Of a stretch of DNA of 64,000 nt, positions 58,136-64,000 are shown piece after piece (within the stretch, counting starts at the first letter, position 1; each line of letters starts with the position of its first letter). Origin of the DNA: Polaromonas sp. AER18D-145 (GTDB lineage Bacteria > Pseudomonadota > Gammaproteobacteria > Burkholderiales > Burkholderiaceae_C). The position numbers and the translations under genes were made by a program. Where the stretch lies: the NCBI RefSeq assembly GCF_002379095.1, contig NZ_NBZV01000004.1, forward strand, positions 1 through 64,000, written 5' to 3'. Under the pieces are notes generated by a model. The model was not told the DNA's origin. It searched no databases and was given only the letters and a program-made list of their open reading frames with translations.

Positions 58136-59035
58136 ATGCCCCGCAGCTCCCGGCTCCACTTCATGCCGGTCGGCGACACCGACCCCTTCACGCCCAGCCG
58201 CGAGCGCCCGGTGCGTGTGCGGGCGCGCTCCATGCCGGTGGACTCGCACTTCGAGCCGCATGCCCATGCCTGGGCGCAACTGGCCTACTGCGCCAGCGGC
58301 ATCGTGCAGGTCACGGCCGAGCAGAGCCGCCACAAGGCCGATGAAGTTGCCTACATCGTGCCGCCCTCGCGCGCGGTGTGGATTGCGCCGGGCGCGCAGC
58401 ACCACATCACCGTGCTCGAGGCGGCGGAGTTCCGCACGCTGTACATCGACGCCAGTGCCACGCCCGAGAACTGGCAAGGCTGCCGCGTGATCGTCGTTTC
58501 TGCCTTGCTGCGTGAAACCATCCGTGCCCTGGACAACACCGGCCCCCACGCTTCGCTGCCCCCCGAGGGGGCGCATTTTTCCTTGGGGCGGCCCGGCGGA
58601 AAAACATCCCCCCTGAGTCCATCGCGTGAGCAATTGCTGACCCGCCTGGTGCTGGACGAACTCCTGCACGCCGACACCCAGGTGCTGGGCGTGCCCCTGC
58701 CGAATGCGCAAACCGGCGACAAGCGCCTGCGCGCCCTCTGCGAGGCGGTGCTGCGCGCACCGTCCGAACGCGCCACGCTGGCCGAGTGGGCCGCGGCCAT
58801 AGGGGCCAGCGAACGCACGGTGGCGCGGCTGTTTCGCGATGAGCTGGGACTGAGCTACCAGCAGTGGCGCCAGCAGGCCGTGCTGGCCCACGCCCTGCCC
58901 CTGCTGGCCCGCGGCCAGTCCGTCAGCCAGGTGGCAGCCGCCAGCGGCTACGCCAGCGACAGCGCGTTTTCAGCCATGTTCAAGGCCGCCATGGGCCAGT
59001 CGCCGAGTCATTTTCAGAATAAAAACGGTCTCTAG
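58136..59035 (+). CDS. AraC-family regulator with cupin domain and repeat-derived linker
   Basis: A 299-residue protein. The N-terminal cupin domain (about 20-110) includes VDSHFEPHAHAWAQLAYCAS, VPPSRAVWIAPGAQHHI. The C-terminal AraC double helix-turn-helix (about 190-292) includes LAEWAAAIGASERTVARLFR and VSQVAAASGYASDSAFSAMF. Residues about 135-161, between the domains, are encoded by a GC-rich dispersed repeat (58541-58617). The last residues NKNGL and the TAG stop come from a 60-bp repeat copy. It is divergent from the MFS gene. Confidence 0.92.
   Translation: MPRSSRLHFMPVGDTDPFTPSRERPVRVRARSMPVDSHFEPHAHAWAQLAYCASGIVQVTAEQSRHKADEVAYIVPPSRAVWIAPGAQHHITVLEAAEFRTLYIDASATPENWQGCRVIVVSALLRETIRALDNTGPHASLPPEGAHFSLGRPGGKTSPLSPSREQLLTRLVLDELLHADTQVLGVPLPNAQTGDKRLRALCEAVLRAPSERATLAEWAAAIGASERTVARLFRDELGLSYQQWRQQAVLAHALPLLARGQSVSQVAAASGYASDSAFSAMFKAAMGQSPSHFQNKNGL
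58541..58617 (+). repeat. GC-rich palindromic dispersed repeat (copy C) inside the AraC-family gene
   Basis: It starts GGCCCCCACGCTTCGCTG, then CCCCCCGAGGGGGCGC, the same opening as copies A and B. It then diverges to TTGGGGCGGCCCGGCGG and ends at ACATCCCCCC. It is in frame, adding TGPHASLPPEGAHFSLGRPG to the linker between the cupin and DNA-binding domains. Confidence 0.75.
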
Positions 59036-59078
59036 CCCTTTCAGGACATGCGCCAGCAGCTATTGATTCAATAGCATT
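59019..59078 (-). repeat. 60-bp dispersed repeat spanning the AraC-family stop codon
   Basis: Minus-strand blocks: ATGCTATTGAATCAATAGC, TGCTGGCGC, a spacer, AAAGGGCTAGAGACC and GTTTTTATTC. The AraC gene TAG (59033-59035) is the complement of the CTAG in the AAGGGCTAGAG block. The remainder is intergenic. Confidence 0.78.
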
Positions 59079-59198
59079 CCGAAGCTGAGGCGGCCGCGTG
59101 CCGCGCCCTTGACATGCATCAAGCCAGTGCAGCAGCCAGGGCACTAGCCTGAACCCTTTCACCGCCAACCACACACACAACACAAGAGGCAGCACACC

Positions 59199-59879
59199 AT
59201 GGATTTGCTCGACTGGGCGCGCGGCCCCCTGCTCGCGGTCGCCATCGCGGTTTTTGCGGCCGGCGTGGCATGGCGGCTTTTTTCGCTGTGGCGCCTGCCA
59301 GCGCCCGCAGGCCGGCCCGCACCGGCGCGCCAGGCCTTCGGCACCACCGACGCACTCAAGGCCAGCCTTTTCCGCATGGCGCCGCACCGCGGCTTTCATC
59401 CCAGCGCCACGCTGGTAACGGTCAACCCCTACGTCTTTCACATCGGCCTGGCCCTGGTCTTCTTCGGCTACGCGCCGCACATCGCCTTCATCCGCCGCCT
59501 GACCGGCCTGGGCTGGCCGGCACTGCCCGACATGGTGATGTACATCGCCGCTGCGGCCACCATCGTGTCGCTGCTCATCGCCCTGCTGTTCCGGCTCACC
59601 GACCCCGTGCTCAAAAAAATATCCCGCGCCGACGACATGCTGACCTGGGCGCTGACCATGCTGCCCCTGATGACCGGCATGGCCGTCGTGGGTGAACCCT
59701 CGTCGGCCCTGCTGGCGCAAGCCAGCCCGCTGTACCGCGGCCCGCTGGCCGTGCACCTGCTGAGCCTGGAGCTGTTGCTGGTGTGGTTTCCCTTCGGCAA
59801 ACTGATGCACGCCTTTCTGGTGCTGCCCAACCGCATGCAGCTGGCCCGCTTTCTCGGACGCCGTGGAGTGCGCACATGA
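59199..59879 (+). CDS. NarI-like membrane cytochrome b subunit
   Basis: A 226-residue membrane protein with about five helices and histidines placed for heme b: NPYVFHIGLALVFFGYAPHI and VHLLSLELLLVWFPFGKLMH. It resembles the gamma subunit of nitrate reductase and the membrane subunits of HdrE/DsrM/TmcC-type complexes. It exchanges electrons with quinones. Its stop overlaps the start of the HdrD-like Fe-S gene by 4 nt (ATGA), so the two form one complex. Confidence 0.83.
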   Translation: MDLLDWARGPLLAVAIAVFAAGVAWRLFSLWRLPAPAGRPAPARQAFGTTDALKASLFRMAPHRGFHPSATLVTVNPYVFHIGLALVFFGYAPHIAFIRRLTGLGWPALPDMVMYIAAAATIVSLLIALLFRLTDPVLKKISRADDMLTWALTMLPLMTGMAVVGEPSSALLAQASPLYRGPLAVHLLSLELLLVWFPFGKLMHAFLVLPNRMQLARFLGRRGVRT

Positions 59880-61219
59880 TCGACATGGCCGTTTTCAAAC
59901 AATTCCAGGAGGCGATCCGCCACCTGGGCGGGATGGCGCAGCCGGAACCACTCACCGACGCCGCCCGGCTGTCGCGGGCCAAGGCCGTGATGCACCGCAA
60001 GACCGACCGCGCGCTGGCCATGGACCTGGAGTCCTGCGTCAACTGCGGTTACTGCTCCGAGGCCTGCCACTTCTACCAGAGCACCCAGGACCCGAAGTAC
60101 ACGCCGACCCGCAAGCTCGACCTGCTGCGGCGCGTGCACATGCGCGAGACCTCGGCGTTTGCGCCCCTGCATCGCCTGTTCAAGCCCGACATCACCGTCG
60201 CCGACCTGCAGGAATGGCAGGAGCTGGTGTACGACGCGTGCACCGAATGCGGCCGCTGCAGCATGGCCTGCCCCATGGGCATCAACATCGCGCGCGGCGT
60301 CAACGTCATGCGCGAGGCGCTGTCCGAAGCCGGCCTGATGCCGCTGGAGTTGATGGCGGTGGCGCAGGAGCAGGCCGGGCGCGGCACGGTGTTCGGCGTC
60401 GGCCCTGCCGAACTCGCCAAAACCGTGGAAGCCCTGCGCGCGCAAGGCATTGCCATTCCGCTGGACGAACCCGCCGCCGACGTGATGCTGGTCACCACGG
60501 TCATCGACGTGCTGCTCTACCAGGACGCGCTGGCGGCCACGGCGCGTATTCTCAACCACCTGGGCCTGCGCTGGACGCTGCGCAGCGGCGGCTTCGAGGC
60601 GGCCAACTTTGGCCTGCTGTCGGGCAACGAAGCCCTGCAGAAAGCGGCCAGCCAGCGGCTGATAGCCGAGGCACTGGCCGTGGGCGCGCACACCGTCATC
60701 CTGCCCGAGTGCGGCCACGCCTACCCGGCGCTGCGCTGGGAAGCCCGGCTGCCCGGCGGCGAGCCGCTGCCCTTCGAGGTGCTGGCCGCCTCGGAGTTTG
60801 TCGGCCGCGAAATCGAGAGCGGACGGCTTGAGGTGCGCTCAGGCGACACCCACCAGGTCGTCACCTACCACGATGCCTGCAAGCTGGCACGGCACGGCGG
60901 CGTGATCGACGAGCCGCGTGCGGCGATCGCGGCCCTGGGGGTGGAGTTCCGGGAAACCTCCCCCACGGCAGAACTCAACTGGTGCTGCGGCGGCGGTGCC
61001 GGCGCCTTCCTGATCAACCGCGCCGCGCCACTGCGGCACAAGGCCTGGGAGATCAAGCGCCAGCAGATCGACGCCACCGGCGCCGACGCGGTGGTGGTGT
61101 CCTGCGCGAGCTGCCGTCTCAACTTCATGGAAGGCGCAGAGGTTGACCAGTGGTCCACACGCATCGTCAGCCTGGTCGAACTGGTGGCCGACCACCTGCC
61201 CGGCGACACGGCGCACTGA
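59876..61219 (+). CDS. HdrD/DsrK-like iron-sulfur protein with CCG domains
   Basis: A 447-residue protein. The two [4Fe-4S] motifs are CVNCGYCSEACHFYQ (about residues 54-68) and CTECGRCSMACPMGI (about 125-139). The C-terminal CCG domains include VVTYHDACKLARHGG, NWCCGGGAGAFLIN and VVVSCASCRLNFME. The first cluster ends in Cys-His instead of the usual Cys-Pro. The start at 59876 (MIDMAVFKQF) is set by the ATGA overlap with the NarI-like gene. It probably passes electrons between the quinone pool and an unknown soluble partner. Confidence 0.88.
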   Translation: MIDMAVFKQFQEAIRHLGGMAQPEPLTDAARLSRAKAVMHRKTDRALAMDLESCVNCGYCSEACHFYQSTQDPKYTPTRKLDLLRRVHMRETSAFAPLHRLFKPDITVADLQEWQELVYDACTECGRCSMACPMGINIARGVNVMREALSEAGLMPLELMAVAQEQAGRGTVFGVGPAELAKTVEALRAQGIAIPLDEPAADVMLVTTVIDVLLYQDALAATARILNHLGLRWTLRSGGFEAANFGLLSGNEALQKAASQRLIAEALAVGAHTVILPECGHAYPALRWEARLPGGEPLPFEVLAASEFVGREIESGRLEVRSGDTHQVVTYHDACKLARHGGVIDEPRAAIAALGVEFRETSPTAELNWCCGGGAGAFLINRAAPLRHKAWEIKRQQIDATGADAVVVSCASCRLNFMEGAEVDQWSTRIVSLVELVADHLPGDTAH

Positions 61220-61243
61220 GTGGCCATTTGCGGACCATGCAGG

Positions 61244-61270
61244 CTGTCGCCCGCCACCGGCGGGCGACAG
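61244..61270. terminator. Perfect GC-rich hairpin after the redox pair
   Basis: CTGTCGCCCGCC and GGCGGGCGACAG form a perfect 12-bp stem around ACC, 25 bp after the HdrD-like stop. There is no T-run, so it may be a transcript-stabilising or Rho-assisting hairpin and not a classic terminator. Confidence 0.55.
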
Positions 61271-61362
61271 CGGCCATCCATCCAGGCAGACGGACCGGAT
61301 CGCTCCAGCCTTGAAGCAGCCCTGCGGCGCGCCGGGCAAGGGCAACCCGCTACCATGGGCCA

Positions 61363-62256
61363 ATGAACGCTGTCCGCACCCTGGTAAAAACACGTGAAAC
61401 ATGGCGCAGCGCCGCAACGGGTCTGGCGCTGGCCCTGCTGGCCGCCACCGGACAGGTGCATGCCCAGGCGGACAGCGCCAGTCACCCGGGCCTGCTGCGC
61501 GACATCAACGCGCTGCGGCAGCAAGGCTGCGCAGGGCAGCCCGGCAAAGCCGACCCCCTGCGCGAGAACGCCGCCCTGTCGGCCGCCGCCGCCCGCCTGT
61601 CCGGTGGTGACAGGCTGGAAGAGGCACTGAAAGCTGCCGGCTACCGCGCGGTGAGCGGGGCGCAGATCGTGCTGCGCGGCCCGGGTCACGCCACCCAGTT
61701 GACGGGGGCCAGCCTGGGCAAGTCCTGCAGCCTGATCACCCAGCCCAATTTGACCGAAGCCGGCTTTCACCAGCAGGCCGCTCAAACCTGGATCGTCGTC
61801 GCCGCCCCCTTCTCAGCCCCCGGTGCTGCGCAGGCCGATGACGTACGCTCGCGTGTGCTGGCCCTGGTCAACGAAGCCCGCGCCCGCCCACGCCGCTGCG
61901 GCACCGAGTTTTTCGCCGCGACGCGCCCGCTACATTTCAGCGCCAAACTGCAGGCCGCCGCCGCTGCCCACGCCGCCGACATGGCACGCCACAACTACTT
62001 CGACCACGTCGGCCGCGATGGCAAACATGTGGCAGACCGCGCCAGCAGCAGCGGCTACAACTGGCGCCGCATTGGCGAAAACATCGCCGCCGGCCACACC
62101 CAGGCCGAAACCGTCATGCGCAGCTGGCTCGACAGCCCCGAGCATTGCGCCAATGTGATGTCGCCGGACTACACCGAGATGGGTAGCGCCTTTGCGGTGA
62201 ACAGCAGCAGCCGCGCGGGCATCTACTGGGTGCAGGTGTTCGGGACGGCCAGGTAA
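61363..62256 (+). CDS. Exported CAP/SCP-domain (YkwD-like) protein
   Basis: A 297-residue protein. The signal peptide ends near residue 35 (GLALALLAATGQVHAQA). An N-terminal region (about 40-145) holds few cysteines (RQQGCAGQPG; LGKSCSLI). The C-terminal CAP domain (about 160-297) includes VLALVNEARARPRRCG, HAADMARHNYFDHVGRDGKH, IGENIAAGHTQAETVMRSWL and HCANVMSPDYTEMGSAFAVN, with the His/Glu pairs of the SCP cavity. Bacterial CAP proteins are secreted, with roles in envelope or stress that are mostly undefined. Confidence 0.9.
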   Translation: MNAVRTLVKTRETWRSAATGLALALLAATGQVHAQADSASHPGLLRDINALRQQGCAGQPGKADPLRENAALSAAAARLSGGDRLEEALKAAGYRAVSGAQIVLRGPGHATQLTGASLGKSCSLITQPNLTEAGFHQQAAQTWIVVAAPFSAPGAAQADDVRSRVLALVNEARARPRRCGTEFFAATRPLHFSAKLQAAAAAHAADMARHNYFDHVGRDGKHVADRASSSGYNWRRIGENIAAGHTQAETVMRSWLDSPEHCANVMSPDYTEMGSAFAVNSSSRAGIYWVQVFGTAR

Positions 62257-62293
62257 TGCACGGCTTGCCAGGGCCGGCGGTCCTTCGGCTTTT

Positions 62294-62354
62294 CGCAAAA
62301 AAACCGGCCTGGGGCCTTGTCCAGCAAGCGCCGATAGCTATCAAAAAAGAGCTA
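62294..62354 (-). repeat. 60-bp dispersed repeat spanning the DUF2784 stop codon
   Basis: Minus-strand blocks: TTAGCTCTTTTTTGATAGC, TATCGGCGC, a spacer, CAAGGCCCCAGGCC and GGTTTTTTTGC. The DUF2784 TAG stop (62354-62352) lies in the first bases. It otherwise fills the gap after the CAP-domain gene. Confidence 0.72.
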
Positions 62355-62789
62355 ACCCCCGCTGCTGCTGCTTTCCGGTTTGTCACCCCGCCTTCGGGGT
62401 TCCGGTGGAAAGCGAACCCATGCCGCAACCACCAGCAGGCCGAACAGTGAGTAGCCGACGGCGAACACCCACCACGGCGCCTCGTAATACAGCACGCGCT
62501 GCAACCAGTGTTCGATGAAGCCGCCGCCATAGCCGGCGACACCGGCGCGGGCACGCAGCCACGTCTCCAGCGTGGTCAGCGGGCACAGCATGCCCAGCCA
62601 GGTTTCGGCCACCACGACCCCGATCGCAGCCAGGTGCGCCAGCCGGAACCAGAGGGCGTTGACCCAGCGCCAGCCGCGCAGGTTGCCGGCAATCACCAGC
62701 AGCAGGCCGCCCACCACAAAGGCCACCACGGCGACATGCAGCGTGAGCACGATGTCGGCGAGCAACGGGTAGGCAATGTCGGCGCGCAT
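62352..62789 (-). CDS. DUF2784 membrane protein
   Basis: A 145-residue protein with four hydrophobic segments and the DUF2784 pattern: LADIVLTLHVAVVAFVVGGL, GWRWVNALWFRLAHL, ETWLGMLCPLTTLETWLR and FIEHWLQRVLYYEAPWWVF. Function unknown. The start at 62789 is chosen because the longer frame is arginine/tryptophan-rich. The stop falls in a copy of the 60-bp repeat. Confidence 0.87.
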   Translation of the reverse strand: MRADIAYPLLADIVLTLHVAVVAFVVGGLLLVIAGNLRGWRWVNALWFRLAHLAAIGVVVAETWLGMLCPLTTLETWLRARAGVAGYGGGFIEHWLQRVLYYEAPWWVFAVGYSLFGLLVVAAWVRFPPEPRRRGDKPESSSSGG

Positions 62790-62805
62790 GGGGCAACTCA
62801 ACAGC

Positions 62806-63261
62806 TCAGGCCGGCTGATCCATCCCCAGCGCCACAAACTCGCCTTCGAGGCGCCCCGCCACCTCGCCCGCAAAATGCAGCACCGACACCACCGTGATGC
62901 GCGCCTTGCCCTTGCGCCGGAACACGCGCAGGAACTGGTGCCAGGCCTCAGCGTCCGGCGCGGCGGCCGTCGCGGTGAAAGTGCCCGCTATGGGCTGCCC
63001 GTACGACATGGTGTTGCGCTGGATCACCAGGCGGCTGGCCAGGCCCTCGGCGCTCAGGCGCGTGTGCAGCAGCGACCACGCGGCCAGGATGGCGACGGCC
63101 GATGCACTGCCGCCGAACACGGTGTCGCGGTGGTTGATGTTGGGCGCCAGCGGTGCGCTGAGCACGACCTCGTCCGGCGCGGCCTGCACCACGCTGACCT
63201 GCATGGCCCGGGACAGCGGAATGTGCGCGTGGAGATAGGTTTCAAGTTCGCGGGGGGACAT
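62806..63261 (-). CDS. YiiD C-terminal-type thioesterase
   Basis: A 151-residue hot-dog-fold protein: MSPRELETYLHAHIPLSRAM, APLAPNINHRDTVFGGSASA (nucleophile-region Asn/Asp and GGS) and RLVIQRNTMSYGQPIAG. It matches the putative thioesterase domain found at the C-terminus of YiiD-like proteins. It probably hydrolyses acyl-CoA or acyl-ACP. It is 16 bp upstream of the DUF2784 gene. Confidence 0.85.
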   Translation of the reverse strand: MSPRELETYLHAHIPLSRAMQVSVVQAAPDEVVLSAPLAPNINHRDTVFGGSASAVAILAAWSLLHTRLSAEGLASRLVIQRNTMSYGQPIAGTFTATAAAPDAEAWHQFLRVFRRKGKARITVVSVLHFAGEVAGRLEGEFVALGMDQPA

Positions 63262-63331
63262 GGTGCCCTTTCAGGTGTCTGCCAAGAGCGAAGCGTAGCA
63301 GCCCGTGGACGGCCTCGCCCGGTGACCGGGC

Positions 63332-64000
63332 TTACCCGGCGTTGCGCACCGGCATCACATGCACCAGCGCCAAGTCGAGGCGCACACAGGTGCGTTGTCC
63401 GGGCACCAGCGGCGCCGCTTGCGGTCCGGACAAGGTGAGCCGCAGCGATGCGCCGGGGGACGGCTCCAGCAGCAGCGTCACCAGGGTGATTTCCCCCAGG
63501 TGGCGCAACTCGGCCACGGTGGCACAGAAGTCGCCGCTCGCCTGTGACGGGGCGTCGAGCAGGTGAATGCCTTCGCCGTGAATCACCCAGCTCACGGCCT
63601 GGCCCGGCTCCAGGCGGCCCTTGTCGCGCACGCGCAGCACGGTGGGGCAGCCATCGCCACCCGCACCCGCCGATGTGCCGTCGGTCCAGCGCAGCAGGCC
63701 CCAGCCCGCATCACCCGATGTGTCGTCCGGACCCAGCCACACGCCGTGAAAGCGGTTCTGGATACCCACCAGGTCAGCCACCCGGGCGTTGCGCGGCGCG
63801 CGGTGGATGCTGGCCGGCGCGCCCTGCTGCAGCACGCGCCCGGCGTCAATCACCACCAGCTGGTCGCACAGCAGGCGCGCCTCGTTGAGATCGTGCGTGA
63901 CCAGCACGATGGGGATGTCCAGCTCGCGCCGCAGTTCGGCCAGCAAGGCATACAGGCCGTGGCGGCTCATCTGGTCGACCGCGGAAAAAGGCTCGTCGAG
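63332..64000 (-). CDS. ABC transporter ATP-binding protein, ModC-like, 5' truncated by the window
   Basis: The open frame continues to the window edge. The visible part starts inside Walker B (LDEPFSAVDQMSRHGLYALL), then IPIVLVTHDLNEARLLCDQL with the switch His, VVIDAGRVLQQGAPASIHRA, and a C-terminal MOBE/TOBE-like domain (VAELRHLGEITLVTLLLEPS). This matches molybdate-type ModC importers or related anion ATPases. Walker A and the signature lie outside the window. It ends at 63332. Confidence 0.85.
   Translation of the reverse strand, partial: LDEPFSAVDQMSRHGLYALLAELRRELDIPIVLVTHDLNEARLLCDQLVVIDAGRVLQQGAPASIHRAPRNARVADLVGIQNRFHGVWLGPDDTSGDAGWGLLRWTDGTSAGAGGDGCPTVLRVRDKGRLEPGQAVSWVIHGEGIHLLDAPSQASGDFCATVAELRHLGEITLVTLLLEPSPGASLRLTLSGPQAAPLVPGQRTCVRLDLALVHVMPVRNAG

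Noticed and set aside
1-64000. tRNA, rRNA, CRISPR array, prophage or replication origin
   Set aside because: I looked for tRNA-like cloverleaf ends, repeat-spacer arrays, phage structural or integrase genes and DnaA-box clusters and saw none. Only the IS481-like edge at the start is mobile-element related.

Overview
The window is GC-rich, densely coded DNA of a betaproteobacterium, most likely Comamonadaceae (Polaromonas/Rhodoferax/Variovorax-like). The grounds are two orphan Bug-type solute-binding receptors, CaiB/BaiF CoA-transferase and acyl-CoA dehydrogenase clusters, a 6S RNA gene directly after zapA, a lysine/alanine-rich histone-like SWIB protein, and several dispersed repeat families that resemble those I associate with this family. 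This assignment is inference from content; no rRNA or tRNA gene is present to confirm it.

Layout. 1-138: edge of an IS481-like element. 343-6760: acyl-CoA catabolism genes (acyl-CoA dehydrogenase, FAS1-like dehydratase, crotonase-family protein, CoA-transferase, Bug receptor) around a LysR regulator. 6867-11978: a serine-glyoxylate-aminotransferase-like gene divergent from a GntR regulator and a YdiJ-like FAD/Fe-S 2-hydroxyacid dehydrogenase. 12026-15919: pfkB, ppsA and a CBS-domain gene. 15922-18599: a soluble PAS histidine kinase translationally coupled to an FNR-like regulator that keeps four candidate iron-sulfur cysteines. 18922-21750: an XPD/DinG-like helicase with an N-terminal nuclease-like domain, and an ion channel.

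21852-39072 (minus strand) is the centrepiece: 15 tightly packed genes, most overlapping by 1-8 nt, under one cobalamin riboswitch. In transcription order: btuB, cobB, a signal-less BtuF-like protein, cobU, btuF, btuC, btuD, cobO, bluB, an ExbB-like channel, an ExbD-like DUF2149 protein, an exported membrane-anchored CobN paralogue, cobD, cobC, cobQ. No corrin-ring synthesis gene and no CobS/CobT partner is present. The operon therefore reads as corrinoid/cobalt capture plus completion of cobalamin from a late intermediate, with a putative proton-driven CobN-ExbB-DUF2149 envelope machine.

39469-40311: a ZapB-like gene, zapA and 6S RNA. 40394-47170: TauE exporter, ABM-domain protein, small P450 with a divergent ArsR-type regulator, RraA-like protein, SWIB histone-like protein and a ThDP enzyme. 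47283-52626: a TetR-controlled catabolic cluster (Bug receptor, Gfo/Idh/MocA dehydrogenase, DUF993 aldolase-like protein, sugar-phosphate isomerase-like protein) with two matching operator-like sites. 52697-64000: housekeeping and accessory genes (Tat aldo/keto reductase, DUF6064, EamA transporter, 3-methyladenine glycosylase, GDPD, MFS, AraC regulator, NarI-like/HdrD-like redox pair, CAP-domain protein, DUF2784, thioesterase, truncated ABC ATPase).

A recurring theme is short dispersed repeats inside genes. One family of about 60 bp has at least eight near-complete copies: four are read through in frame (cobD, cobN-like, cobU, P450) and four supply the stop codon of a gene. A second GC-rich palindromic family is inserted in frame in the interdomain linkers of CobQ and an AraC regulator. 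A third encodes the start of the BtuF signal peptide.
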